Below, one piece after another: positions 50,658 to 59,769 of a stretch of 59,769 bases of DNA. The stretch covers positions 1-59,769 of the forward strand of contig CAMDJM010000025.1 in assembly GCA_945900785.1 (NCBI GenBank), read 5' to 3'. The notes beneath the pieces are model-generated. The model did no database searches and was not told the DNA's origin. It saw only the letters and a list, made by a program, of their open reading frames with translations. The position numbers were made by a program, and so were the translations under genes. This DNA comes from Akkermansia muciniphila. Lineage in GTDB: Bacteria; Verrucomicrobiota; Verrucomicrobiia; Verrucomicrobiales; V1-33. The number at the start of each line of letters is the position of its first letter. Within the stretch, counting starts at the first letter, position 1.

Positions 50658-53177
50658 ATGAGAAAGCCAGTGTTATCGTTGCAAAGTCAGGCCCTGATCG
50701 TAGGCATCGCGTGTGCCACCGCCCTCCCCACTCCGGTTGTCCGGGCTGGTGATGGAGGATCCTCGATCATGGGACAAGAGATCATCAAACGCCAACAGCG
50801 CATCGCTGATGCCTTGAACGCCGAAGCAGACGGAGATCGTCTGATGGCGGAGCAGGACTATGATGGTGCCATCAATAAATACCGTTTGGCCTTGGACCTG
50901 TTGCCCATGGGGAACGTTTCTGCGGCGGACCGCCAAAGAGTGGTCGCCAAATATGCCAAGGTCTGCGTGATCCACGCCCGGGAGCTGGGGAATCGTGGGG
51001 CCTTTGCCAAAGCCCGCAATCTGCTGAATGCGGTGCTGGCAGAATCCGTTGATCCAGGCAATGCGGCTGCGGCCAAATTGCTCAGAGAACTGGACGATCC
51101 GGATCGTTTTAACCAGGCCAACACCGAAAAGCACTACGCGAATACTGAAGAAGTCCGCCGCCTGTTCCGCATGGGACTGGGTTACTTCGACCTCGGTGAA
51201 TTCAACAAAGCGGAAGAGCAATTCAACCGGGTGCTGGCGATCGACCCAACCAATACCGCTGCCCGCCGCCAGTTGGAAAAGACCGAGCGCGAGTTCAACA
51301 ACTACTACCGTGCTGCCCGCGACCATACCCGTTTGAAGATGTTGAATGACGTCGACAGCCTCTGGGTAACTCCGGTTCCTGGCACGGCCAAAGGACCAGG
51401 CATTGCCGCGAGCACCGAAACGGCGGAACCTTCCGGATCCCAAGCCATTATCTTCAAGTTGAATAACATAACCTTGGACCGCCTCCAATTTTCAGAAGCG
51501 AGCATTCAGGAAGTGATCGATTACCTGCGCCGCAAGAGCATTGATGCCGATATCATCGAAACCGATCCCAACCGCAAGGGGGTGGATTTCATCCTTACCT
51601 CTTCAGAGGGGGCCCGCCCGGTGACGCTTGACTTGCGCGGATCCAAACTGCTGAACGCCATCAAGAGCGTCTGCGACCAGGCCGGAATGCGTTATCGCTT
51701 TGAACCGAATGCGGTCGTGATCATGCCTTTGACCGGTGGTGCTTCACAAGGCCTGCAAACCCGCGTATTCCGCGTCCCGCCTGACTTTCTCTCCAAGGGG
51801 AGTGGTGGAGACACCGCTGGTGATGCCCCTGCCGCAGATCCCTTTGCGGGCGGAGACGGAGCCAACAAGGCCAGCACGCTCGTCAAAAAACCCGATGCCA
51901 AGACGGTAATGTCCCAATTGGGAGTTGAGTTCCCTGATGGTGCTACGGCGACCTTCAGTGCCGGCACCTCCCGTCTGGTGATGCGCAACACTTTGGAGCA
52001 GTTGGACAATGCCGAGACCGTGATCGACACGATGTTCAAGAGCAGCGTCAAGCAGGTATTCATCACCACTAAATTTGTTGAAGTGACCCAGCGCAACACC
52101 GATGAACTCGGTTTTGACACCCTGATCGGAGCTTTTAATTTGGGAGGCAGCGGAGTCTACGGTGCCGGCGGCACCACCGGCAGTGCCTCTCCCACCAGCA
52201 CCACCGATTATTCCTTTATTTCGCCTGGAACGGGTGGAGTGACGGGTGCGAATCCGATCTCCCGGGGCCTGCGCTTTGGCGCGGATGCTCTTTCCCGGAA
52301 TGCGATTGATGCCCTGATTGCCGGCGGCACCGCCAGTGGCGCTTCAGCAGTGACTCCTGCCGCTTTTGCCTTGGCTGGGGTGTTCACCGATCCCCAATTC
52401 CAAATCGTGATGCGTGCCCTGTCCCAGAAGAAGGGCGTGGATTTGATGACGGCTCCCAGTGTGATCGTCCGCGGTGGTCAGAAATCCAAAATCGAGGTGA
52501 TTCGCGAATTCCCTTATCCTACCGAGTTTGACCCGCCCCAAATTCCCCAAACCTTCGGCGGTGGTGCCACAATTGGTGGCAACGCCGGTGCCAGCCAGCA
52601 GGGCGGTAGCTTCCCGGTGACTCCGACGACTCCCCAGAGCTTCGAGTTCAAGAACACGGGTGTGACCATGGAAGTGGAAGCGACGGTGGCCGACGATGGC
52701 TACACCATCGACCTGAACCTGGCGCCGGAAGTGATCGAGTTTGAAGGTTTCATCAACTACGGCAGCCCGATTCAGACCACCGGCATCAATGCCCTCGGTC
52801 AGAGTGAGCCAGTGGTGTTGACGGACAACAAGATCCTCCAGCCCGTCTTTGCGACCCGGAAACTGGCCACACAGGTCCTGATCTGGGACCGCCAGACGGT
52901 GGGAATCGGTGGTTTGATCCGCGAAGATGTTCAGTCTGTGGAAGACAAGGTGCCATTGTTCGGAGATATTCCGGTGCTGGGCCGCTTGTTCCGCACGAAA
53001 TCGGACGAGCACTTCAAGAAGAATCTCATGATCTACGTCACGGGCACCTTGATCGACCCTGCTGGTCAGGCCATCAATGCTCCCAAGAGTGACAATGATG
53101 AAGAGTCCGCTCCCCCGGAAGGTGGACCATCCGCTCCCCTATTCCCCTCCGGCATGATGCCGACTGGCGGCAAATAA
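50658..53177 (+). CDS. Secretin (Amuc_1098-like, PilQ/GspD family)
   Basis: An 839-residue outer-membrane secretin. ATG 50658 precedes a signal peptide (SQALIVGIACATALPTPVVRA); the frame opens earlier at a TTG without homology. A tetratricopeptide region spans about residues 40-215 (DGDRLMAEQDYDGAINKYRLAL). An N1-type domain follows (LQFSEASIQEVIDYLRRKSI), then a variable linker, and the secretin barrel domain runs from about residue 430 to 800, ending with the signature KVPLFGDIPVLGRLF. A glycine/serine-rich insert (GVYGAGGTTGSASPTS) sits in the barrel region. The TPR extension is typical of secretins in this phylum. A strong terminator closes the locus. Confidence 0.93.
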   Translation: MRKPVLSLQSQALIVGIACATALPTPVVRAGDGGSSIMGQEIIKRQQRIADALNAEADGDRLMAEQDYDGAINKYRLALDLLPMGNVSAADRQRVVAKYAKVCVIHARELGNRGAFAKARNLLNAVLAESVDPGNAAAAKLLRELDDPDRFNQANTEKHYANTEEVRRLFRMGLGYFDLGEFNKAEEQFNRVLAIDPTNTAARRQLEKTEREFNNYYRAARDHTRLKMLNDVDSLWVTPVPGTAKGPGIAASTETAEPSGSQAIIFKLNNITLDRLQFSEASIQEVIDYLRRKSIDADIIETDPNRKGVDFILTSSEGARPVTLDLRGSKLLNAIKSVCDQAGMRYRFEPNAVVIMPLTGGASQGLQTRVFRVPPDFLSKGSGGDTAGDAPAADPFAGGDGANKASTLVKKPDAKTVMSQLGVEFPDGATATFSAGTSRLVMRNTLEQLDNAETVIDTMFKSSVKQVFITTKFVEVTQRNTDELGFDTLIGAFNLGGSGVYGAGGTTGSASPTSTTDYSFISPGTGGVTGANPISRGLRFGADALSRNAIDALIAGGTASGASAVTPAAFALAGVFTDPQFQIVMRALSQKKGVDLMTAPSVIVRGGQKSKIEVIREFPYPTEFDPPQIPQTFGGGATIGGNAGASQQGGSFPVTPTTPQSFEFKNTGVTMEVEATVADDGYTIDLNLAPEVIEFEGFINYGSPIQTTGINALGQSEPVVLTDNKILQPVFATRKLATQVLIWDRQTVGIGGLIREDVQSVEDKVPLFGDIPVLGRLFRTKSDEHFKKNLMIYVTGTLIDPAGQAINAPKSDNDEESAPPEGGPSAPLFPSGMMPTGGK

Positions 53178-53196
53178 GGCACTACTTATTCGATTC

Positions 53197-53232
53197 AACA
53201 GGGCGGGAGGCAACTCCCGCCCTGTTTTTATT
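53197..53232 (+). terminator. Rho-independent terminator after the secretin gene
   Basis: AACAGGGCGGGA (53197-53208) pairs exactly with TCCCGCCCTGTT (53215-53226) around a GGCAAC loop and is followed by TTTATTTT. It marks the end of the five-gene pilus-like unit and separates it from coaE. Confidence 0.93.
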
Positions 53233-53256
53233 TTAAACACGGAACCGGTTCCCGAA

Positions 53257-53880
53257 ATGATAGCTTCCATGCGGGTCGTGGCACTGACCGGGGGAATTTC
53301 CACCGGCAAGTCCACGTTTGTCTCCCTGCTCCATGAGATGGTCCCGGAGATGGTGGTTTTTGACTGTGACCGCTGTGTTCATGAGCTATTGACAAAGCCT
53401 GAGGTTACCCGGATGATTGTGAACTCACTGGGAGTGGATCTTGCCGGTCCCGAGGGTCAGCTTGATAAAAGCCGGATGCGGGAGCGGGTGTTTCATGATC
53501 AGAACTGCAAGCGTGCTTTGGAGGAAATCCTGCATCCGCTGGTGCGTGAAGCCTGCCAATTGTCGCTACAACAGGCGGCTCACCTGCCGGGAAACCGTTT
53601 TTTCCTGATGGATGTGCCTTTGCTTTACGAATCAGCTTTTCCTTTGCCCCGCGATCTTGAGATCGTGGTAGCCTGCGGAACAGTGACCCAGCGGGAGCGC
53701 CTCCTGGCGCGGAGTGGCTTTACGCCGGAATTGGCTGATCGCATCATCGGCTCACAGCTTCCTATTTTGGAAAAAGTGAACCGGGCTGATGTGCTCATCT
53801 GGAATGGCGGTTCCCTGCCTGCTCTGCGCCGACAAACCCTAATTTTTTCGAAATGGCTGAAGAGCAAACTGACATCCTGA
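53257..53880 (+). CDS. coaE: Dephospho-CoA kinase
   Basis: A 207-residue kinase catalysing the last step of coenzyme A synthesis, phosphorylating dephospho-CoA at the 3' hydroxyl of ribose, in the cytoplasm. The P-loop GGISTGKS is at residues 12-19, then FDCDRCVHELL and the lid region RLLARSGFTPELADRIIGSQ. ATG 53257 and ATG 53269 are both possible starts; the second (MRVVALTGG) leaves the usual short N-terminus. The 3' end overlaps rho by 28 bases. Confidence 0.93.
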   Translation: MIASMRVVALTGGISTGKSTFVSLLHEMVPEMVVFDCDRCVHELLTKPEVTRMIVNSLGVDLAGPEGQLDKSRMRERVFHDQNCKRALEEILHPLVREACQLSLQQAAHLPGNRFFLMDVPLLYESAFPLPRDLEIVVACGTVTQRERLLARSGFTPELADRIIGSQLPILEKVNRADVLIWNGGSLPALRRQTLIFSKWLKSKLTS

Positions 53881-55289
53881 CTGCCGCTGAGGCAGCTTCC
53901 CCCGCCATGGCTGACGCTGCGGCACCTCCTTCTCCTGTGCTACCCATGGATACTCCGCCGGATGCTGCTGGTTCCTTTGATCCTCCTATGCCTGAGCCTG
54001 AGGCAGTTCCAGCGGGCCTCCCGATCCCGGAAAAGGTGGTGCTGAATGATTATTTGGGACACACCCTGGCGCAATTGTATGAATTGGGCGAATCCCTCGG
54101 CCTACGGGTGGGGGGCACCCGTTCCAAGCACAACATCATTTTCGAAATTGTCTCCTTTTACGGACGCCGTGGGGCGGTGATTGAAGCGGAAGGGATCCTG
54201 GAAATCATGCGGGAAGGATTCGGCCTGATCCGCGATCCCCGGTTTAATTTCATGTCCTTCCCGGACGATGTCTTCATTTCCCCTTCGAATCTCCGCCGCT
54301 ACAATCTCCAGGCGGGCTTGTCCGTCAAGGTGATCTGCCGGGCTCCACGGGATGCCAAGGATAAGTTCATTTCCGTGGAATCGGTGGTGAGTGTGGAAGG
54401 CACGCCGATGGAGGAATACGTGGTTCCAGTGGCTTTTGACAAGCTGACGCCTCTATTTCCGACCGAGCGGATTATTTTGGAAAACCGGAGGACCCGCGCG
54501 GTGGCCTCCCGGGTGGTGGATATCGTGGCTCCTCTGGGCAAGGGCCAGCGTGGGTTGATTTGTGCCCCGCCCCGGGGCGGTAAGACGATTTTGCTCAAGG
54601 AAATCGCCAGTTCCATCCGGGAGAATCATAAAGAAATCGAGCTAATCGTGCTGCTCCTGGATGAACGCCCGGAGGAGGTCACGGATTTTGTGGAAACGGT
54701 GGGCGGCCAGGTGTTTGCCTCGACTTTCGATGAATCCGCCGTGCGGCACATCCAAGTGGCGGAACTGGTGATGGAGCGCGCCAAGCGCCTCGTGGAAATG
54801 AAGCGGGATGTGGTTATTTTGCTGGATAGTCTGACCCGCCTGAGCCGCGGCTACAATAATATGCTGTCCGGCAAGGGCGGGCTGATGTCCGGGGGGATGA
54901 ATCCCGTCTCTTTGCAGCGGGCCCGGAAGTTTTTTGGTTCTGCCCGGAAGGTGGAGGAAGGCGGCAGTCTCACCTTGCTGGCGACCGCCCTGATTGAGAC
55001 GGATTCCAAAATGGATGAGGTGATTTTTGAGGAATTCAAAGGCACCGGCAATATGGAAATTCACATCGACCGCGAGATGGCGGAACGGCGGATTTACCCG
55101 GCGATTCATGTGCAGAAGACCGGCACGCGGAAGGATGAGTTGCTCTACCACCCGGACGAGTTCCGGCGCGTTACGGCGATCCGCCGCCAGTTGACGCAAT
55201 TGCCTGCCGGGGAAGCGATGGAAGTGCTGATCAAGCACTTGAAGGCGACTCCAGGCAATGCGGAACTGCTGCTGACCGGACTCCGCTGA
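53853..55289 (+). CDS. rho: Transcription termination factor Rho
   Basis: A 478-residue Rho, the hexameric RNA-dependent helicase that ends many transcripts. Residues 1-60 are an acidic, alanine/proline-rich extension. The N-terminal RNA-binding domain follows, with [17 protein letters not shown] and [20 protein letters not shown]. The ATPase core has the Walker A APPRGGKT near residue 240, Walker [17 protein letters not shown] and the secondary RNA loop region [13 protein letters not shown]. The start overlaps coaE, so both are probably cotranscribed. A hairpin follows the stop. Confidence 0.97.
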   Translation: MAEEQTDILTAAEAASPAMADAAAPPSPVLPMDTPPDAAGSFDPPMPEPEAVPAGLPIPEKVVLNDYLGHTLAQLYELGESLGLRVGGTRSKHNIIFEIVSFYGRRGAVIEAEGILEIMREGFGLIRDPRFNFMSFPDDVFISPSNLRRYNLQAGLSVKVICRAPRDAKDKFISVESVVSVEGTPMEEYVVPVAFDKLTPLFPTERIILENRRTRAVASRVVDIVAPLGKGQRGLICAPPRGGKTILLKEIASSIRENHKEIELIVLLLDERPEEVTDFVETVGGQVFASTFDESAVRHIQVAELVMERAKRLVEMKRDVVILLDSLTRLSRGYNNMLSGKGGLMSGGMNPVSLQRARKFFGSARKVEEGGSLTLLATALIETDSKMDEVIFEEFKGTGNMEIHIDREMAERRIYPAIHVQKTGTRKDELLYHPDEFRRVTAIRRQLTQLPAGEAMEVLIKHLKATPGNAELLLTGLR

Positions 55290-55290
55290 A

Positions 55291-55322
55291 ACCGGGGGAA
55301 AAGTTTGTTCTTTTCACCCGGT
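55291..55322 (+). terminator. Hairpin terminator downstream of rho
   Basis: ACCGGGGGAAAAG (55291-55303) pairs with CTTTTCACCCGGT (55310-55322) with a single mismatch and a TTTGTT loop. No pure T-run follows directly, but the arms themselves include A and T tracts. It lies between rho and the GTG-started rnd. Confidence 0.65.
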
Positions 55323-55366
55323 GACTTCCCCTGTTTTATTCTATCTTTCCCCCCTGACTATCCACG

Positions 55367-56452
55367 GTGCCTGATTCTGCTCTTTCCGACTCCTGTATTG
55401 CCACGCCAGAAGCGCTGGCGGCCCTATTATCCCGCATTCCGTCCGGGCCGGGAGTGCGGTGTGCCATTGATACCGAGGCGGACAGCCTGCATTCCTATAA
55501 GGAGAAGCTCTGCCTGATTCAACTGGCCTGTGGCGGGGAAAAGGTGATCATCGATCCGCTGAGCATCCCGGATTTATCGCCCCTGGTGCAGTGGCTCACG
55601 GAAGTGGAAATTTGGATGCATGGAGCGGATTTCGACATGACCCTGATGAAGCGCACCTTCGGCGTGGTGCCGGAGCGGATTTTCGATACACAAAATGCAG
55701 CCCGGCTTTGCGGGGAGAAGCAGTTTGGCTTGGCTCACTTGGTGGAGTCCGGCTTTGGGGTCACGCTTTCGAAGCAATCCCAGCGGGCGGATTGGGGAAA
55801 ACGCCCCCTTTCTGATAAAATGATCGAGTATGCGCTGAACGATGTGCATTACATTTTGGAATTGGCAGACCGCTTTGTGGCCAAACTGCGCAGTTTGGGC
55901 CGCGAGGAGTGGTTTTTGGAAACCTGCCGCGATGCCCGCGAAACAGTTTTGGAGCGCCCTGCGGCCAATCCTGATGAACAGTGGCGCATTTCCGGCTGCG
56001 GCAAGTTGCGGCCCTGTGGCTTGAATTACCTGCGCGCCCTCTGGCAATGGCGGGATGGGGAAGCAGAACGGCTCGACCGGCCGTCCTTCAAGGTCACGGG
56101 AAATGTTGACCTGTTGGCTTGGGCGGAAGCTTTGGAAAATGGCGGCACCGCCGATTTGCATGGGCGCTTCCCTCCGCCGTTTCACCGCCGCTTTCATAAG
56201 GCAGTGCGTGATGCCCGCGAGACTCCGCAAACCGAATGGCCCCAGCGGCCGGCACGCCTGCGCTATGAGCGGAATCCCGAAGCCGAGAAGCAGTTTGAAA
56301 TTCTGAAGGAAAATCGTGACCGCCTCGGCCGGGAATTGGATATCGACCCGTCCCTGATTGGCTCCCGCGCATCGCTGGAGGCGATTTGTTTTCAGCCGGA
56401 GCGCGTGGGCGAACTGTTCCTCAACTGGCAGCGTCAGCTCCTGGGCATTTGA
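55367..56452 (+). CDS. rnd: Ribonuclease D
   Basis: A 361-residue 3'-5' exoribonuclease of the DEDD family, used in tRNA 3' maturation. It starts at GTG 55367. Exonuclease motifs: I, AIDTEADSLHSYKEKLCLIQL (D and E); II, HGADFDMTLM; III, YALNDVHYILELAD (Y and D). The C-terminal helical segment from about residue 210 contains an HRDC-type domain (LRALWQWRDGEAERLDRPSF) and a second helical repeat with RDRLGRELDIDPSLIGS. Length fits RNase D. It is separated from rho by a hairpin. Confidence 0.93.
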   Translation: MPDSALSDSCIATPEALAALLSRIPSGPGVRCAIDTEADSLHSYKEKLCLIQLACGGEKVIIDPLSIPDLSPLVQWLTEVEIWMHGADFDMTLMKRTFGVVPERIFDTQNAARLCGEKQFGLAHLVESGFGVTLSKQSQRADWGKRPLSDKMIEYALNDVHYILELADRFVAKLRSLGREEWFLETCRDARETVLERPAANPDEQWRISGCGKLRPCGLNYLRALWQWRDGEAERLDRPSFKVTGNVDLLAWAEALENGGTADLHGRFPPPFHRRFHKAVRDARETPQTEWPQRPARLRYERNPEAEKQFEILKENRDRLGRELDIDPSLIGSRASLEAICFQPERVGELFLNWQRQLLGI

Positions 56453-56616
56453 GCCGGGCTCCGGAAGATTGTATTTCAGTCATTTTGGGCGGAACGCTTA
56501 ATATTTGGGCAAATGAACAGGAAAATGCTTCAAATCCGATGCTGCAACCCTTATGAAAATAGCGAATTCCTCCTGCCGATCCTGACCCGGAAACGCAGGC
56601 TACTTTTCCCAGACAC

Positions 56617-59600
56617 GTGAACGCATCCCCCCCCCCGTCCGCCCGCCTCCTGCTTGAGCCGCTTTATCGTGGGTCCGCCGGATGGGCCAGATTCAAGTCT
56701 CTGTGCGCTGGCCTTTTTCTGATTATCGCCTGCCCGGGCGTGACCCAGGCGCAGCGCCTGACGGAGTTTCTGGCGGTCAATACCAGCGGAATCAGGGATG
56801 AGGATGGCACCCGGCAGCCTTGGATTGAAATCTGGAATCCCAGCGTCACCACCGCCACGACGCTGACGAATTACAAGCTGTCCCATACCGTCAATGGGGT
56901 CACCAGTCTGTGGACCGTGCCCACGATTCAGATCATGCCGGACGAGCGCATCATCATCTGGGCTTCCGGGAAAAGCCGTTCTGTGGTCACCGCGCCCCTG
57001 CATACCAGTTTTGTGCTGCAGCCCACAGCGGGCAACACGCTGAGCCTGTTGAATTCAGCCAATACCGTGGTCTCCAGCTTTGCCGCTTACCCGGAGCAAG
57101 GCCCCGATGTTTCCTGGGGACGGGATGATTCGGATACCGTCGTCATTCCGGTGCAGGTGGGGCCCTATGCGGAACCCTCGCCAGGTGAAAAAAATCATAA
57201 CTACACCGGTGGTGGCGTGGCGGGAGGAGTGGTTTTCAGTGAAACCAGCCGGGCGTGGAATGGCTCCCTCAGCCTCACCCTCTCCCAGGCTGTTCCGGAG
57301 GATGGAGCCGTGATCCGTTACACCACCAACCAGACGCTGCCCTCGGCGACCTCGAATCTCTACACCGCACCGATCAATCTTACTGCTTCCTCCGTGATCC
57401 GGGCCCGCGTTTTCAAGGCGGGCAAACTCCCTGGAGCTGCCACCACCCACGGGTTTCTGCGGCTGGAAGCGAACGCCCTGAACTTCAGTTCCCCCATGCC
57501 CATCGTGGTGATCAGCACCTTCAGTGCGGTTCCGCCGGATGATGGGGACTTGAATTCCTTCATGTGGGTCTGGGAGCCGACTGGTGCCGACAAGCGCGCC
57601 CGGTTTTCCAACCCACCGGTGCTCACCCGCCGCACGGTGGTGGACAAGCGAGGGTCCAGCACCCTGGGGAATGCCAAATTCAGCCTCAATGTCGAAACCC
57701 GCAACCCCTATGACGATGACGCGGCGGACGTTTCTCTCCTCGGCATGCCCGAGCATCCGGACTGGGTGTTTCATGCGCCTTTCGACTTCGACCGTTCCCT
57801 GATGCACAATCCGCTCACTTATGCGATGAGCAATCTGATCGGGCGTTATGCGGTGAGGAACAAAATGGCGGAAGTCTTCATGGACGTCACCGGCGGTGGT
57901 CTCACGTTTCCTGGCAATGCCGGTGGGGATTATTTCGGCATTTACAATGTAATGGAAAAGATCCGCCGGGGCAATGACCGGGTGGACATCGCCAGGCTGG
58001 ATACCTATGACAATGGTTTGCTGCCCAAGACCGGGGGCTATATTTTCAAAGTCGACCGGGTGGATACCGGGGATAGCGGATTCAGCGCGGGTGCCCAAAG
58101 TTTTGCGTATTATTATCCCAAGGAACGGGAACTCCTGTCGCCTCAACGGGATCCCCAGGAGAAATTTCTCACCGCCTACATCAATGCCTTCAACACCCGC
58201 CTCGTGTCCGTCAACTGGAAGGATCCGGTGCTGGGTTATGCCACCCATCTGGATGTCCCGCCCGCGATTGATCACCACCTGCTGAATGTCTGGTCCTTTA
58301 ATGTGGATGCGCTGCGCCTCAGTGGCTATTGGACCAAGGACCGGAACGGGAAATTTTTTCCCGGTCCCATTTGGGATTTTGACCGCGCCTTGTCCTCCAC
58401 CGATGGCCGGGATGAAAATCCAGCCGTCTGGCGTTCCACCAACGGGGATCAGGGCACCGATTTCTTCAATTTCACCTGGTGGAACCGCCTCTTCCTCGAT
58501 CCGGGATTCTATCAGGCTTACATCGACCGCTGGCAGGAACTCCGCGCTGGAGCCTTGTCCCGGGCGAACCTGGAGGCCCTCATCGACCGCATCAACGCCG
58601 AGTTGAGTCCGGAAGCGGTCACGCGCGACTTGGCCCGCTGGGGCAATGCCAAGCGCTCCTGGCGCCGTCCCTTTGCGGCTCCCAATAACAACCTGATCGC
58701 CGCCAGTCAGGCGGCTGAAGTGCAGCGGCTGAAGGACTATCTCCAGCAGCGGGCCAATTTCATGGACAGCCAATGGGTGGGTCGTGTCACCGCGTCGCGG
58801 GATTCTGGATATGTGGATCCCGGCACCCTCATCACCCTGACTGGCCCTGCCGGGGTGCCCATCTATTACACGCTGGATGGCACCGATCCCCGCCCAGCGA
58901 CCGGCGTGGCTCCGGGGGCTGCGGCGACCCTTTATACGGCACCGGTCCCGATCACCGCCAATGGCCGCCTGCGGGCCCGGGCCTATAAATCCAATCATAC
59001 CGCTCTAACTGGAGCGAACAATCCGCCCCTCGTCAGCAGGTGGGGAGGTCCTGCGGATTTAACCTTCACCACAGAAGAGCCCGTCAAGCCAGGGGATGTG
59101 ATCCTTTCGGAAATCAATTACAATCCCTCCGCCCCCACTGCTGCCGAGTTGGCGATTAATCCCGCGTGGACTGGCAGCGACTTTACTTTCCTCGAAATCC
59201 GGAACATCAGCGGCCGTCGCATTAATCTGACAGGAGCCAATTTCACCCGTGGCATCACCTTTGCCTTCACCGGAGCCGCCGTCCGTGCGCTTGCCCCTCA
59301 GGGCACTCTCATCATCGCAGCCAATCCCGCAGCCTTCGCCGCGCGCTACGGCAGTTCCCTGGCGGTGAGTGGTCCATGGACTGGTTCTCTCTCCAAAAGC
59401 GGGGAAAATATCACCCTGGTGGGTGGCAATGGAGCCATTCTGTTTTCCGTCGGCTACCAGGATGACTGGGTGCCGGAGTCAGACAATGGCGGCTATTCCA
59501 TGGTGGCTGCCGAGTTCTATCCCTTCGATTTCAGCACCGCCCCGGCTTGGCGCCGCAGTGCGGCATTGGGAGGCTCCCCGGGTCTGTGGGACAGCGCCAG

Positions 59601-59769
59601 CCTGCCGGTCTCAGCGGGGCCGGATACCTCCGCTGGTGCCGGCCTGTCCTTTTTGATCGCCGGGGAAATCCCCGGAGCCACCTTCCGGGCTACCCGCACC
59701 ATGGCCTGGACGCAAGTGAGTGGCCCGGGCACCATCACCTTCACCAGCCCCGGGCAGGCCGCCACCCAG
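56617..59769 (+). CDS. CotH kinase-like and lamin-tail secreted protein (partial, runs off window)
   Basis: The frame stays open to the last base, so the C-terminus lies outside the window. The start is GTG 56617: it is followed by a basic/hydrophobic signal peptide (FKSLCAGLFLIIACPGVTQAQ). The domains read as an N-terminal lamin tail domain (LTEFLAVNTSGIRDEDG...), a chitobiase-C-like module (LSQAVPEDGAVIRYTTNQTLPSA), and the CotH domain from about 57500 to 58700 with YFGIYNVMEKIRRGNDRVDI, KVDRVDTGDSG and PGPIWDFDRAL. A second chitobiase-C-like module (PIYYTLDGTDPRP) and another lamin tail domain (VILSEINYNPSAP, from about 59095) follow. The N-terminal region contains ten consecutive Cs (56627-56636). 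It resembles the frameshifted gene at 340-4896. Confidence 0.9.
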   Translation, partial: MNASPPPSARLLLEPLYRGSAGWARFKSLCAGLFLIIACPGVTQAQRLTEFLAVNTSGIRDEDGTRQPWIEIWNPSVTTATTLTNYKLSHTVNGVTSLWTVPTIQIMPDERIIIWASGKSRSVVTAPLHTSFVLQPTAGNTLSLLNSANTVVSSFAAYPEQGPDVSWGRDDSDTVVIPVQVGPYAEPSPGEKNHNYTGGGVAGGVVFSETSRAWNGSLSLTLSQAVPEDGAVIRYTTNQTLPSATSNLYTAPINLTASSVIRARVFKAGKLPGAATTHGFLRLEANALNFSSPMPIVVISTFSAVPPDDGDLNSFMWVWEPTGADKRARFSNPPVLTRRTVVDKRGSSTLGNAKFSLNVETRNPYDDDAADVSLLGMPEHPDWVFHAPFDFDRSLMHNPLTYAMSNLIGRYAVRNKMAEVFMDVTGGGLTFPGNAGGDYFGIYNVMEKIRRGNDRVDIARLDTYDNGLLPKTGGYIFKVDRVDTGDSGFSAGAQSFAYYYPKERELLSPQRDPQEKFLTAYINAFNTRLVSVNWKDPVLGYATHLDVPPAIDHHLLNVWSFNVDALRLSGYWTKDRNGKFFPGPIWDFDRALSSTDGRDENPAVWRSTNGDQGTDFFNFTWWNRLFLDPGFYQAYIDRWQELRAGALSRANLEALIDRINAELSPEAVTRDLARWGNAKRSWRRPFAAPNNNLIAASQAAEVQRLKDYLQQRANFMDSQWVGRVTASRDSGYVDPGTLITLTGPAGVPIYYTLDGTDPRPATGVAPGAAATLYTAPVPITANGRLRARAYKSNHTALTGANNPPLVSRWGGPADLTFTTEEPVKPGDVILSEINYNPSAPTAAELAINPAWTGSDFTFLEIRNISGRRINLTGANFTRGITFAFTGAAVRALAPQGTLIIAANPAAFAARYGSSLAVSGPWTGSLSKSGENITLVGGNGAILFSVGYQDDWVPESDNGGYSMVAAEFYPFDFSTAPAWRRSAALGGSPGLWDSASLPVSAGPDTSAGAGLSFLIAGEIPGATFRATRTMAWTQVSGPGTITFTSPGQAATQ
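56627..56636 (+). repeat. Ten-base poly-C run inside the CotH gene signal region
   Basis: C10 at codons 4-7 of the gene, between the GTG start and the signal peptide. Each gain or loss of one C would move the reading frame before the hydrophobic core, so the tract could switch the protein on and off by slipped-strand mispairing. Confidence 0.75.

Noticed and set aside
57055..58998. A 647-residue open frame on the minus strand
   Set aside because: It mirrors the plus-strand CotH protein, which has clear domains and a signal peptide. The minus frame shows no recognisable motif.
1..59769. tRNA and rRNA genes
   Set aside because: By eye I found no cloverleaf with conserved TTC arm and no rRNA signature; a covariance search could still find one.

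Overview
This is a GC-rich chromosomal segment from a member of the Verrucomicrobiota, most likely order Verrucomicrobiales. The evidence is the mix of families typical of the Planctomycetes-Verrucomicrobia group: two DUF1501 plus DUF1549/DUF1553 operons, a giant membrane-bound-dehydrogenase/HEAT/cytochrome c protein, lamin-tail/CotH secreted proteins, a CHRD-domain PEP-CTERM protein, tandem sulfatases, and a five-gene locus laid out like Amuc_1102-1098 of Akkermansia muciniphila. No rRNA, tRNA or CRISPR array was recognised.

Layout. 0.3-7 kb: a large lamin-tail/CotH surface protein split by two compensating G-run frameshifts, a conserved hypothetical, and a Tat-exported Gfo/Idh/MocA oxidoreductase. 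7-11.5 kb (minus): DUF1501 and heme-type PSD1 genes. 11.7-14.7 kb: HIT protein, a hypothetical gene and nrdR on minus, divergent from fabF. 14.7-20.7 kb: an accessory island with two copies of a 1.2-1.5 kb non-coding repeat (one interrupted by a two-gene insert), relics that look like a tyrosine recombinase and an IS91-type transposase, small palindromes, and short minus-strand hypothetical genes bounded by GTTRGGC/GCCTAAC motifs. 20.7-27.4 kb (minus): PQQ-type beta-propeller, Tat-exported superoxide dismutase, MFS transporter and two paralogous LolC/E-like permeases. 27.6-33 kb: glycosyltransferase, then a second DUF1501-DUF1549/1553 pair. 33-41.6 kb: PEP-CTERM protein, S4-like mini-protein divergent from sufT, AraC regulator divergent from an LsrF-like aldolase, dhaL, two sulfatases, a small lipoprotein and a membrane-anchored DtxR-like protein. 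41.8-45.6 kb: the giant PVC-type dehydrogenase/cytochrome. 46-53.2 kb: the PilMNOPQ-like locus ending at a strong terminator. 53.2-56.5 kb: coaE, rho and rnd. 56.6 kb to the end: a second CotH/lamin-tail protein, cut by the window edge, with a ten-C run in its signal-peptide region.

Together the genes describe a Gram-negative heterotroph with a large secreted and periplasmic repertoire for sulfated polymers (sulfatases, PSD1/DUF1501 pairs, PVC dehydrogenase) and a pilus-type envelope machine. The least explained parts are the 14.7-20.7 kb island, which looks like a decayed cassette or transposon region; the homopolymer-associated frame changes in the CotH genes; an orphan dhaL beside an LsrF-type aldolase; and the membrane-tethered DtxR-like protein.
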